From the NCBI RefSeq assembly GCF_030272615.1, contig NC_081411.1:157560471-157624470 (forward strand): a DNA stretch of 64,000 nt. Reading direction: 5' to 3'. A model generated the notes under the pieces. The model had not been told where the DNA came from. It did not search any database and worked only from the letters and a program-made list of their open reading frames with translations. The translations under genes and the position numbers were made by a program. Source of the DNA: Cryptomeria japonica (taxonomy: Eukaryota; Streptophyta; Pinopsida; Cupressales; Cupressaceae). Numbering within the stretch: position 1 is the first letter of the stretch; each line of letters opens with the position of its first letter. Shown here in pieces: positions 25,316-36,880 of the stretch.

Positions 25316-26403
25316 ATGGCTCTGGCTAACTTTAGCCCAGTAGTTGATGCTGGTGGTGGAGTTGCTACTACGGACCCTCATGGCACCACCAAGGAAACGT
25401 CCTCGTAAGTTCGTGCCGATGCCGAAAGTGTTTCACGAGGTATGTCCTCGCCAGATGTTGTACTTCCTGTTCAGGATTTTGACAATGCATGTGACTGGCT
25501 TGAAAAATGTACTTTGATAAGATATTTTGTGGGTAGGATCCCTCCTGAAAGCATGCTTCGTGATTGGGTCGCCAAAGCCCGGTCTCCTCATGGAGTTAGG
25601 CTTGATGGTGTCCAAAGTCTCACGAAAGGCTTTTTATGTTTCGCTTTTCAAACCCTTCCCACGTCGAGGCTACTGTTAGGTTGTCCCTTTTGGCCTTCCA
25701 ACATTGGTCTCGCGATTTTTTTGTCCCAGATGAAAAAAAATTGCGGGTCCCAGTCTGGGTTGAGTTCTCTGGTCTTCCTTTGCTTTGTTGGCCTTTCATG
25801 CAAACCATTGCCCAGTCTGTTGGCAAAGTTGTCTACCTCGAGCCATGTTATTTTTTTAATGCTCGATCCCAAAAGAGGGTATGTCTTGAGGTCGATCTTT
25901 CTCGTGACCTGAAAGAGACTGTTGAAATTCAAGTGGGTGGTAACACCTTCACTGAGAAGGTGCTTTATTTGAACCTTCCCAACACTTGTTACCGCTGCCA
26001 TTTGGTGGATCACAAGATAAGGGATTGTCGCTTGGCAACTCTGAAATTGAAACCCCTTGTTAAGGATTCTGGCTCTCGTCCAGTGGAGGGAGCCAAGAAG
26101 AATGAATAGACCACTGTTGTTCATAAAGGAAAAACCCCTGCGATTTTGGCCCAAAAGACTCCCGTCGGTTCCAATTCTCAACCAATGATAGATCCTCCTG
26201 TGCAGTCTCCATCCTCCCAGGCAGCTCTCACTCTAGTTTCAAACCTTGCTCAACATGGGAATGCTTCTTCTGAGGGTGTTTCTCACCCTCCTTGGGTGCG
26301 CACTCCTCAAGCTATGTCTGTGATTTCTGCTCCACACTCTCTACGTCGTTCTCGCAGCCCTTTAGGGTGTGCTAAGATTGTAGATGGTGGTTCAAAAAAA
26401 TGA
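25316..26403 (+). pseudogene. LINE ORF1 (DUF4283-like, CCHC knuckle), broken
   Basis: ORF1 of plant L1 elements is an RNA-binding chaperone that forms the RNP with the element RNA. The ATG at 25316 starts MALANFSPVV; a stop falls near 25408. The DUF4283-like core begins IRYFVGRIPPESMLRDWVA (about 25518), changes frame near 25630 and continues LAFQHWSRDFFVPDEK and VWVEFSGLPL. The knuckle CYRCHLVDHKIRDC (near 25990-26030) has intact C-X2-C-X4-H-X4-C spacing. A Ser/Pro-rich tail follows a stop at 26107 and ends at 26403. Repairing one frameshift and two stops would be enough to reopen it, so decay is moderate. Confidence 0.88.
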
Positions 26404-26486
26404 TGCGTCATCTCCAATGGGGACCCAGAATTTTTACGAAATAGCTTCTCCTCTCTTGGGGACAAGGAAGATATGCTAGTTTTGAC

Positions 26487-29400
26487 ATGAATTACATCTC
26501 ATGGAATGTTTGAGGTCTCACAGACCTTGCTAGAAAATATTGTGTTTGAGATGTTCATCAACATTTCATAGGCCTGGATGTTCTTTGCATTCAGGAAGTT
26601 AAAATTGCAGGTTTCATGCTAAATGCTGCATGCCATGTTATTTGGCCAGATAGCCTTGTTTTTTCTTCTCAGCATGAAGTTGGTTGAGGGGGAGTTGTCA
26701 CTCTCCTTTCACCTCGGTGGTGCATTGCAGTTATTTCTCATGGGGTTGATCCCATGCAGGGTGTTGTCTGGGTTTTGCTTTCAATCGACAATCATTCTAT
26801 TGGGATTGTTAATGTTTATGCTCCCAGTGATTCGGTTGAAAGATCTTACCTCTGGCAATGGATCATGAATAATCTTCTACCCGCCACTTGGGTCATGTGT
26901 GGGGATTTCAGTATGGTTGAGGTGGCTTCTAATAAGGATAATTTTTTGTCTTTCCACTGGACAACTGGAGAGTGGGAAGCTTGGTACTACATAAGTAATA
27001 AATTGGGTCTTTTCGACCCCAACACCAACCACCACTGTCCTAGTGGGGCTTGGCACACTTGGTCGAATTTCAGAGCTGGCTCTGACAAAATTCTTAAAAT
27101 GCTTGATCGTGCTATGATATCTGTGCAATCTTTTTTCTCTTTTTCAAAAGATCATGATCTGCCCATCACTCCTCTTGTTGATGTGACATTGTCAGACCAC
27201 TTCCCCATAAAGTTTAGCATTGAATGGCAGACAGCTACGCAATGTCTTTCCAAAATGCAATTCTACCTCAACACGTCTCTTTTGCATTGCCAGTCCACAA
27301 TGGCCCACATTCAACGAGTGTGGAATCTCGAGCCAAGGCCTCGTCATCACACTGGTTGGATTGTGTGGTGGCATGATGCCATTTCCCACTCTATGAGGTT
27401 TATGTACATTTATGGTAGACAACTTGCCATCTACCGCAGGCAGTCATATGATGTAACCACCAAAGCTCTATGTGTTGCCATAGAAGCTTTGGCTTTGATT
27501 CCCTTTGATTCTATCCTGCATTTCCGTTTAGCCCAGTTCCACCATCATAAGAAAGTTGCGGATAGTTACTCTGCCAAAGGAGCTCAAATCAAAGCCAGAT
27601 TACATCGGCTTAAAATGGGCGATAGGGCTTCTAAGGAGTTTTTCTTGTGCGTCATACCTCTTTTATAATTAATAAAATTAGAGAGGGACAGGCTCTTCTC
27701 ACTGAGCTGCCTAACATATTGCAAGCCTTTGTCCTTCATTATGAGGTGTTCACAGTGCAGGGAGATTCCCAGCCAGAACCCAAGCCTTACAAGATTGCTT
27801 AACTGTTGTTCCCAAATGGCTCTCTGATTTGTAGCAGGCCTTTTGTGATCTCTTACTAACCATTGATGATCTCAAAGAAGCCATTTTTTCCATGGCAGAT
27901 GACAAAGCCCTAGGTTGTGATGGCTTCCCTTGTGAATTCTACAGAGCTCTTTAGCCTTGTCTTGGTCTTGACCTTCGTAAGGTCTATCTGGAAGCTTTTC
28001 ATTCTCGCTCATTGGGAAAATGATTAATCAAGGAAGCATCAAGTTTATCCCTAAGGCTAGGGGCCTAGAGGACATTTGCAATTGGTGGCCTATCACCTTG
28101 CTTAATGTCTCTTATAAGGTCATTGCCAAAGCCTTGGCCCTTAAGATTTGATATCTTCTTCCACTTATTGTCCGCTTGGAACAAACTAGATTTATTAAAT
28201 CCAGGTTTACTTTGGACAATATTATTGTTGTTTGGGAAGGAATGGATTGGGTAAGATGCTCTCAACAGTGGGCAATCTTTCTTAAGATTGACTTCGCTAA
28301 AGCATATGATCGCATTGAGTGGCCTTTTATCTTGGCTATGCTCAATGCCCTTGACTTTGGTCCTTGGTTCATTCAATCTATTTAGATGTTATTTGGAGAT
28401 GCCTCAGCTTGCATCACCATTAATGGTTGGTAGTTTGAGGCTTTTGGCCTTTTCAGATCCATTCGCCAGGGGTGCCCTTTGGCTCCTGCTTTATATGTTC
28501 TTGCACCGAAAGGGTTTTGCTACTTACTTGCTAATGCTATCGTTGTTGGGCATGTCCGTGGTATCTCCCCGCCTGAGTCACCTTCCCAGCTTGTCAATGA
28601 CCACTTTGCAAATGATTCCTTTCTCACTCTCATTGAGGATGAAGATAATGTGCAGTCCGCTCTCCAGTGTCTTAACACTTTTTGCTTGGCTTCTAGTTTG
28701 GTCATTCAGTGGCACAAGACACAATGTTATAAACAGTCCTTTCTTCCTCCTCCGCAATGGATCCTTCAGTATGACTAGAAATGGCTCCAGCATGGTGAAA
28801 TATTTTTCTTTCTGGGCATTCCATTTTTCCTTCCAAGCTTCACCTTCGGATCTCTGGTAGGCAGTCCTAGCCAGAATCGAGAAAAAGCTTGCCTACTGGA
28901 TCACCAAGCCTCTCTCTTTGGCTGGTAAATTCCAAGTCTGTTCCAAAGTGTTGGCCACCACCCATGTTTACTATTCTTCATGTTGGGCTCCTTCAAAGGC
29001 CTCTTACATGAAGTTGGAAAGACTTTTGTGGGTCTTTCTTTGGGCCTTTGGGTCTGACCATCATGGTTTTCATAGGCTTGCTTGGGATTACTGTTGTCTC
29101 CCCAAGGAATCCGGAGGTCTCAACCTTATTTCTACATAGAACCAAGGGTTGACCTTATGTGCTAAATGGGTTATCAGAGCCTTAGCTAGTGACGAGGCCT
29201 GGAAAATTCTTCTCCGACATTGCATTTCTTCAGGCTTTCCTTCCAAAAGGCTAGCCTAGAAAGGGATTGGCTTGCAAACATTGCTCACCATGAAATACCC
29301 TATTTAGATACAGGGTACTTTTATGGTCAAAAGTATTTGGCATGCTTTGGAAGCTATCAAGCCTTGGCTGCGATGGGTTGGCGAGGCTTTCGGGACAACT

Positions 29401-30623
29401 TATCCATGAATCAGCACAACCTTTGGTGGTCCCCTCTTTTCTAGGTGCAAGGGTTACCTTTGGGCAAGATTTAGGGTGTCGATGCTCTGTGCTTTCACAA
29501 GCATGACATTCGCACACCTAAGGATATTTTTTCTAGATCTACTATGAGCCTTCAGTCTTGGGATGACCTCCAGGTCCAATTTCGTTTGTCTCAGCCAGAT
29601 CGATAGACTTATGACCTTCTATTCTTGGCCCTTCCCTCAAATTTACTTCATAAGCTCAGTATTTGGTCTGTTAGACCTTGGTGGAAAGACTGGAAGTGGT
29701 ATCCTTGGACTCCTTTTACCAACTACAAACCCTAAATGGGTTGTCTCTGGTTGGTTCCTCACTTGCCTATGGTTCATACTCTCAATCAGTGGTGGCACTT
29801 GTAGTCTTCCTAGATTGCCTGGAGATTCAGGTTTTTGGTTGTCTAGTCCGCCATCACCGAACCTAAGATTGTAAACTTTGCTTGGTGTGTTCTCTTTCAA
29901 GGTCTTCCATTGGGTTCCAGACTCAAGCATTTGGGAGTGTCTGATCCTCATTGCCCTTTTTGTGGCCACCCATAAAATTTTATGCATATCTTTTGGTTCT
30001 ATAGCAGAGCTCAATAGTATTGGAGCCGGATTCATGACTTTTTTCGACCTTTTCGGCCCGAGCCATTTTCCTAGCACATGGCTCTTCTAGGTGATTCACC
30101 TAGAATCCCCTTTAAATTCTCCCAGATATGCCATTCTTTTAGAATGGAGATCCTTTTTACTCTTTGGAAGGATAAAAATTATGTTATTTTTTCTCACAGC
30201 TGCTTGGATATTAATGTTTTGTTTTATGCTAAAGCTTGCATTTGTAACAATCTACTAATCCAGATTTAGGTACAAGCTGACAAGGTGGCCAAAGAGGTGG
30301 CCCACCTTCAAGAGCTCCTTCAGCACTGGGGCAATGCCCCTTGTGTGATTGCCCAAGTACCACCGAACTCTGTCTCTGTCAATCGTACTCCGCACCATGG
30401 CCATCGTCGCGGTCGCAGCTCCTCTGCCCACCGCTCTCAGACCCCGCGGTCCCAACCTCCTCACCACCCTTTGGGTGGGAGAAATGATGCTTGGCATTGC
30501 CGTTCAGCTTCCCCGACGCGACGTGGCACTGGCTCGCGGTGGCCCTCTGGTGCCCCTATGGCCTTTGTTCTTTCTCTGATTGTGGGTGGCCCTTTGCCAC
30601 CACCTTCAAGTTTCCTTGCCTAG
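26487..30623 (+). pseudogene. LINE ORF2 (endonuclease + reverse transcriptase), broken
   Basis: ORF2 nicks target DNA and copies the element RNA at the nick. The endonuclease begins MNYISWNV (26487) and has IQEVK, VNVYAP (about 26811), CGDFS (about 26898) and LSDHFPI (about 27190), the family's conserved catalytic blocks. A shifted, stop-rich segment spans about 27650-28020. Reverse transcriptase then has TRFIKSRFTLDN, KIDFAKAYDRIEW (motif A, about 28286), RQGCPLAPALYVL (motif B) and FANDSFL (about 28605). The last replaces the usual FADD, so a catalytic Asp has become Asn. The C-terminal part includes SKVLATTHVYYSSCWAPSKA (28940) and a decayed zinc finger CPFCGHP...HIFW (about 29955). The last 110 codons are Arg/Ser/Pro-rich. 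Confidence 0.9.
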
Positions 30624-30937
30624 CTTTGGCGATCTCGACTCCCACGCAAGACGAAGGAGAAATTGAAAGAGAACCTAAAGATGGGTGGTCTATGCCAGAC
30701 CCAACTCCTGGCCCCGCTGATGTATGGGGCAAAAATGATGACCCTGATCCTCCACCCTCGGTTGCCTCTGCTTTGTCTACTTGAGGAACTTTTTGATGAA
30801 TAGCTTCTTGTTTTTTTGGTTTCCGGTCGCTAGCCAAGTGACTCTCACGGGGTGATCTCGTATCCCCCAGGCTTTTTTTGTGAATATGTACTTTAATATT
30901 TCTAATTATTAGAGAAGGCCTATTCATAAAAAAAAAA
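30624..30937 (+). other. LINE 3' UTR and poly(A) tail
   Basis: Non-coding sequence after the ORF2 stop runs into AGAAGGCCTATTCAT followed by ten A residues. This is the usual 3' structure of a LINE inserted by target-primed reverse transcription. The next bases (TCTATTTAGCACACG) could be the right copy of a target duplication, but no left copy was found near 25200. Confidence 0.8.
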
Positions 30938-33719
30938 TCTATTTAGCACACGTGATTCTCCTAAGATGTACAAATACTTTCTTTTATTCCATAAATACAC
31001 AATCCATACAATATTATATATATATATATATATTTGTTTTTGTTTAAAACCAAATAAATTTCTTTATTCTCGAAAAGGAATATCCAAATAATAGGCATAT
31101 TTATTTATCCAAAATATGTAATTTTATATATGTAGGCAACAAATTAGAAATTAAAACACCTAAATTTAAAACTTAGTAACTTCTAATAATATTTTTTGAT
31201 TTTATTCATATATTCTATATGTCATTTGGTTTCTATTTTGAATCTCGAAAAAAAGGGAAGAGGTTAAACTTAAGATTTATTAAAATTGGAAACATCAAGT
31301 TAAAACTTAGATACATCCATTTTACATTATTCATTTAAAATATATCTTTTATTTAATGACTTTTAAGTTTTTAGCGACTTTATTATTACTAATTCTCTGG
31401 TTGTTAATTTTTGTTTAAAAACTCATTTACTTTCAATCATTAAACATTTCATCTGTCCACAAGAGATGTACTTTAAACTTATTTAGATAGGATTATGAGT
31501 TTCATAATTTGCTTCACGTGGCGGCTGTCCTCAGATGCAACTCGCATTCAACTTATTTAGATAGGATTATGAGTTTCATAATTGAAAGGGAATTATCTAC
31601 GAATTTAAACTTCACCAAAGGGACATAATAAACGGAAGTACAGTACCTTATCAGTGCAGTACCTTATATGCAGACATTTCCAGTTGAGTACAATACAATT
31701 TCTCTGTATACATTTACATAGATATAATTTCTGTGATCAAACCAACCAGGTTGTGATGGTAATGAAATTACCTATATGAAAAGATGTATAGCTGCTAGTC
31801 CAGAACTACCGTAATTTCATGGCCATCATGAATAGTTACCAAGTAAAGTCAGGGATCTCTATTCCACTGAGACAATAAAGATTTATAAGTATGTTTAGTT
31901 GTATGAGAGGTAGTTGCATAGTTCAAACCTAATAACATAAAGATTTATAAGTATGATACTTTCTCCTTTTCTTTCCCACCAAAACAACAAATTGATTTCA
32001 CAACCCGGTTAAAGAATTTAAATATATTTCTACCCTTGATTGAGAACAAAATTCTGTGTATACCAATCAGTATCTTTTTTTCATGAAGTATCACAACTCA
32101 AATTTGTCCTACTGACAACATATGCGTCCCTTCTAAATTATTTTTCTCTCGAATAGATTACATTGCAAAAAGCCCAAATTCCATTTTACACATTTTATTT
32201 CAAAAGGATGTCTCATTTGCATTCCTTCTGTTTATTTAAATTCCTTCTATTTGCTTGCATACAATCCATTAATATTCATGCACAGATTCTGAGTAAGAGA
32301 ACAAAATAATATGTGTTGAAATAAATAGAGCTACAACATTTATATTAAAATCATTCACATGGATATATGAGAGGTAATTAAACACAAGCAGCTGTTGAAA
32401 ACTACAACTGCAATGCCATCTTCAAGAGATCAAATAAGAAAATCAAGGAAATCTCAAAGAGGGAGGTTTTTTCTTTAAACATCATTTTAAAACCAAAACA
32501 TAGTCATCCTTAGATGTACTCCAACAGAAAAGAGCTATCAAATGCTTTCTGTTACATTACCCAATAATTTTTATTTAACTAAACACTTTGAAAGATCTCA
32601 CAATCATACATGACAATGGGAAAACACAAAAACAAGGCTTGCTTTCCTCCAAACCATAATGGCATCATGGAGTCTCGTAGGCTCTAGCCATACCCCCAAG
32701 AAGGAAGATAGATTTAGACTCAAGATAGTGAGGTCTCACACACTCCACAAATTTACTCTCATCAACTAAAACCCTTACATAACTCTAATAATTTTCTTCA
32801 CATAAACATTGCATGCTAGACTTTACAACTACATCTCAAACTTGTAACAATAACAAAATGGATTAGAGGAAATGGAGAACTTGTCTCTCTAAACCTATGC
32901 ACTTTTTCCTCCATCTCTCCAAGAATGGACTCCTTCCTTCCCTTCAATATATCTTCTTTCTCAAAATCTTGCAAGAGTTCTCCAAAAATAAAGAAGTGGG
33001 TAACACCCAACTCTCTCTTCACCCATTAATTATAAGGGAGGTTAACATGGAATACTTGGATTGAAAGGTGACACTTGTCACCTTCTTCGAGCATCTCATC
33101 CATGAGGTATTTTCCTCATTGAAGAGGTGGGAACAATTAGGACAACCCATTCCCCAAGTCTTCCCTCATAAATGAGCTATGGGTGGTGGGGTGTGTACCC
33201 TCAACTTATTTATCCTCTAAATTCGTCACTTATTTTAATGAGGACTTTTGCAGGGTGAAATCAAGTCCAAGGGCCTTTATTGCATGTCCAATAGGCCCCC
33301 ACATCAAGAGGTATAGACCTTGGGGGTCTATTTTTTTAATTAAAACATGGTAATTGACTCCTTAAGTATCCACAACAATAAACCACATAAACACATCTAT
33401 ATCTAATATTAAAACTACATTTTCTTCTAACTAAACAATAGTTGATCTTATAACCTCACATTGAGGAAATTGATTTGAAATAAGTATTTCTCCCTTAGTC
33501 CATGTTACTTTCCTACACATAGCAAACACGTTCCAAATTGTAGTTATACCACAACAATAATTTATATTATTTTCTATTAATCTTCATCATGTTTACCAAG
33601 AAATATCAAGATTATTGACATATACTCATATCATTTATAATCCCATGATCTATATAACCATCTATTGAAGAAAAACATGCAATAATTGGAATTGTATTAG
33701 TTATATACAAGGCAGGGTG
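30938..33719. other. AT-rich intergenic DNA
   Basis: No gene is recognised. A short TA run lies at 31015-31032. A 34-base direct repeat (31476-31509 and 31550-31583) brackets a less AT-rich stretch containing CACGTGGC, a G-box/ABRE-type word. A perfect 9-base inverted repeat with a 2-base centre lies at 33065-33084 (AAGGTGACA CT TGTCACCTT). The part from about 32600 to 33340 has C-rich, LTR-like texture. The 68-codon minus-strand frame at 32816-33022 shows no motif. Confidence 0.45.
31476..31583. repeat. 34-bp direct repeat flanking a G-box segment
   Basis: AACTTATTTAGATAGGATTATGAG and the ten bases after it occur twice, 74 bases apart and without mismatch. The spacer holds TTCACGTGGCGGCTGTCC. 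The arrangement could come from a small duplication or filler DNA at a repaired break; it is too long and spaced for a typical element target duplication. Confidence 0.8.
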
Positions 33720-34440
33720 TTACAATCTCCCTAAGGTGGATAAAATAAAAAGGAAACAAAGGAGATCATCCATGTTAGAATTAGGTGGTCACTATAAGAG
33801 GAAAAATGCATCACTATTATAGTTAGTAGAAACTTAAGTTATAGTTGATGCATCTAGTGAAGTTGGCCCTTAAAGGAGGAGATTGGAGATTCTAATAGAA
33901 TTATGTCATAGAGTTGGTTTGAATCCACCTTTGATAATGATGAAGCTATGTGCATATATTGAAATCTCACCCAGAAATGAAATAAACATAAAATTGTGAG
34001 AGATAAGATTGTTTTTTGTTATGATTGAAAAAATGAATGGTGTAATGTAAATTCTTATTTAGATGATGAAAAAGACCCAAGGTTCAATGCTTCAAGATCA
34101 AACTATAAGTCTTAACATCAAGGGGGATTATGTTGATAATTGATGTTTCTCATTAAGTTCTACTAGTTAGAGATCTATCATACAATTGACCATGCAAATA
34201 ACTTTCATGTTCATTTCCATCTGTAGTTTGACCGTCAATTTAGGTAAATAGTTTAAGTTTTCTTTTTGGATCTACCAGTCTTCATTATATGGTAATAGTA
34301 AAAATTTAATTCATGCTTTGTATTCTTTTAGATGCTACAATCTATTTATGAGGTTTAAAACTCTATAAAATATTTCCTTTTATATTATTTGAAATACATT
34401 CTATAAGAAATTTATCCATTTTATACTTTCTTTATGTTTT
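33720..34440 (+). mobile_element. 3' end of a degraded copia element
   Basis: The sequence CTTAACATCAAGGGGGATTA ends at 34130 and is directly followed by TGTTGATAATTGATG, the standard copia order of 'catcaa', polypurine tract and TG-starting LTR. The LTR (34131 to about 34440) matches 24190-24360 over its 3' half. Upstream (33720-34110) is internal sequence too decayed to read. Together with 24190-24480 it may mark the two ends of one element later hit by the LINE. Confidence 0.55.
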
Positions 34441-34867
34441 GAATAATAAAAGCGGTATAGGCCCATGCCATTACATATCTACATGGTGACACTAAGAGTG
34501 CAAGCACACCTAATGAAAAAACCCTTCACTATAACAAACAAAAACCCAATAGGGGAATTCGAAAGCTAGAAGAAACAAAAAGAGAGTAAAACCCACAAAT
34601 AACAAGATCAACCACCCAGTAAAGGTACAAACATATGGCCAAATACGTGAGGGAATTTTTATCCTATCAATCCTTGCACAAAATTAACACCTTATCTGAA
34701 AAAGACACTTTTTCACAAGAACCAATCCCAGAGCTAGAGGACATGAAGAAAGAATCAGGGGTGGATTTTACTAGGGACTCCATGGGAGGTAAACTTGCAA
34801 TCAGGGCCTTTGTTCATTTATTTCTTCTCCCTTTTTCTATTCCTCTCAAATTAGATAGTCTAAATAG

Positions 34868-35141
34868 CCTACAAGGAGGCATAATGCATATTGGATGCAT
34901 TCTTCCAAGCAAGATTATCCTCCTCAATTTTCTTCTTGAGGGCCCCCTAAGATATCTTATATTCTTCCATCTTGATTTTTGTTCTAGCCATTTTGAGCTT
35001 GGTGTTTAGATATTCGATCCTCCCATTCACCTTATCCCATTGTTCGAGAAGGCCCACAAGGTCATTGGTAGATCTCCACACTCTATCTTCATCTAAATCC
35101 TCCAACTAGGTATTAGCCCTAGCTTTGGCCTCAAGCATTCT
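34868..35141 (-). pseudogene. Decayed coiled-coil-like reading frame
   Basis: On the minus strand a frame of about 90 codons starts MLEAKARANT and holds VWRSTNDLVGLLEQWDKVNG and IEYLNTKLKMARTKIKMEEY. Two internal stops and a terminal stop break it. The sequence is charged and heptad-like, suggesting a coiled coil. I recognise no family; coiled coils of this type occur in Gag-like proteins, and the flanks are copia debris. The open plus-strand frame over the same bases (34635-35009) looks like its shadow. Confidence 0.4.
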
Positions 35142-35763
35142 TTATGTTTGTGTTAAAATATTTCTCTATTTGTTTTCATTGTATGCATTTTTAGAATCTA
35201 TAATTAAGTTCAAATATAAATTTCACATACTTCATCTCCTTTTTAATAATACAACTACAAAATTAACAAAAATAAATTGTAAATACAAATACTAAATAAC
35301 TATTAGATTCTTTAAGAATGTCAAATATCAAATAAATTCCTCAAGATAATAGTTGAGGCATCTCCCTTCCTTCAAAGTACCTTGTGATAAGATAATTTTA
35401 GTTTTTGTAAATTCTTGTTGAAGATTCAACAACTTGTTGACAAGTAGTAGAGACTTAGTGTCATTAAATCCTTTCTTCTTGGAAACTAATATACATTTTA
35501 GATTAGGAGCAAACGAAAGTAATAGACAAGTAGAGTTGTATGGTCATAATTAGATAATTTTTCTTTCAATTTTCAATTGAAGAATATTTCAAGATTTGAG
35601 AAAAGTGAGGACTCCTATATTGCACTATTAAACCATTTTTTTTCAAAGATTGAATTAGTAAAATATACAAAAATGAATGATGATAACTAGAAATGTAGTT
35701 CTAATGTTCCTATAACCAAATTTTCACAATCTCTAACATTAAAATTAAAATGCAGTAGAGAAA
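35142..35763. other. AT-rich DNA, nothing recognised
   Basis: No coding frame, repeat pair or RNA gene is visible. Confidence 0.5.
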
Positions 35764-35931
35764 TAAGTTGATTTCATGATGGAAGTGGTTGATTAGAATT
35801 TCAATACTTGTAACAAAATAAGACTTGAAAAACTTACCAATGCACTATAAGTTGATTTCATGATGGAAGTGGTTGATTAGAATTTCAATACTTGTAACAA
35901 AATAAGACTTGAAAAACTTACCAATGCACTA
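35764..35931. repeat. Perfect 84-bp tandem duplication
   Basis: Two adjacent identical 84-base units start TAAGTTGATTTCATGATGG. No mismatch was found, in contrast to the heavy decay around it, so the duplication is recent or the assembly has repeated a segment. Confidence 0.95.
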
Positions 35932-35933
35932 TA

Positions 35934-36880
35934 GGCATCATTGCATATGCATATTTGTTCAAAATTAGAAATTTGTTTTAGAAATACATCTTGCTTATGA
36001 ATCAAGCTCACTAAGTTCATTTTTCTCATTCACTTTAGAGTTGTAAACATTATACATTTTGCAACAACTGTACATAGGGTTAAACATGCCAGCAAGTATA
36101 ATTTCATCTCAACCATATTGCAAAAATTTCTTATTAATACAAAGTTTACCAATCTTGCGCATTTTTTTTATTATTGCCTGAATCTAAGAGGAGAGATTTA
36201 AGAAAATCACATTGTGTGAACATATCTTTCATTTGTTGAGTCCATGGTTATTAAAATGCTTAAAATATTCAAAGCTACACATAATTAGATGACAATCTCA
36301 ATAGTGTTATCATTCACCTAAATGTTCTCAAAATTTAACATTTCTAGGTCAATGTATACAACAAAATAGTTGATTATAATTGTGAGAAGAAAACTATTTA
36401 TAATCAAATATCCAAGGTTATGGCATAAAAAAATCAATGTTGGAACCTCAATAAGAGATACATTTAATGTGTTCCCTTCAATTTTAATATCTCTCAGATC
36501 TTTCAAAGTAGCATGTGAATCCACTCACAAATCTTATTACTAATATCAAAAGAAAATGTGGGAGCCTCAATAAGAGATACAATTAGTGTTTTCTCTTTAA
36601 TTTTAATCTCTCTCACATCTTTCAAAGTAGCATGGGAATCTAGTCACAAATTTTATCACTAATTGCAAAGGACAAGGTCATCAACAATGTAGCAACATGA
36701 AGAAAAGGAGAAGTCCCTTGATGAAAATTTAGTATTGGGTTGAGATGTTCAAAGGAATTTCCATCTTTTAGAGAGTACATAACAACGTAATACTTTCTTC
36801 AAATTAGGCCTACTCAATTTCTTTTAAGGGCCATAACTTTTCCTTAATAAATTTTGGAAAACTTGAGAGAGGTTGGTGTT
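35934..36880 (-). pseudogene. Decayed minus-strand coding region, unknown
   Basis: Short minus-strand frames read protein-like here: HQGTSPFLHVATLL near 36680-36720 and DSHATLKDLRDIKIEGNTL near 36465-36521, the latter in the open piece 36318-36524. The segment DSHATLKD...KI...LIEAPT is present twice because of a 119-base tandem duplication. The first phrase is loosely reminiscent of an ankyrin-type helix, but that is weak. Frame changes and stops are many. It could be a host pseudogene or an unfamiliar element ORF. Confidence 0.25.
36433..36671 (-). repeat. Imperfect 119-bp tandem duplication
   Basis: CCTCAATAAGAGATACA, TTTAATTTTAAT-TCTCTC and ATCTTTCAAAGTAGCATG occur in both units, offset by about 119 bases. 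About one base in eight differs. The offset is not a multiple of three, so the second unit falls in another frame. Confidence 0.85.

Larger units (their letters stand above)
25200..30937 (+). mobile_element. L1-type LINE, near full length, degraded
   Basis: A two-ORF non-LTR retrotransposon. ORF1 (25316-26403) is a DUF4283-like protein with a CCHC knuckle. ORF2 (26487-30623) has an apurinic-type endonuclease, a reverse transcriptase and a C-terminal zinc-binding zf-RVT-like region. A 3' untranslated region ends in a ten-base A tract (30928-30937). The whole unit is clearly more GC-rich than its surroundings, which helps set its limits. The 5' end is estimated from that change near 25200. No convincing target-site duplication was found. 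Stops and frameshifts in both ORFs show that it is dead. Confidence 0.93.

Noticed and set aside
30285-30784. Separate GC-rich host gene fragment
   Set aside because: It is in frame with LINE ORF2 and followed by the LINE 3' UTR, so it was kept as part of ORF2.
25200-30952. Target-site duplication for the LINE
   Set aside because: TCTATTTAGCACACG after the A tract has no convincing partner near 25200; TCTATACGATAGAC at 25179 matches only at its start.
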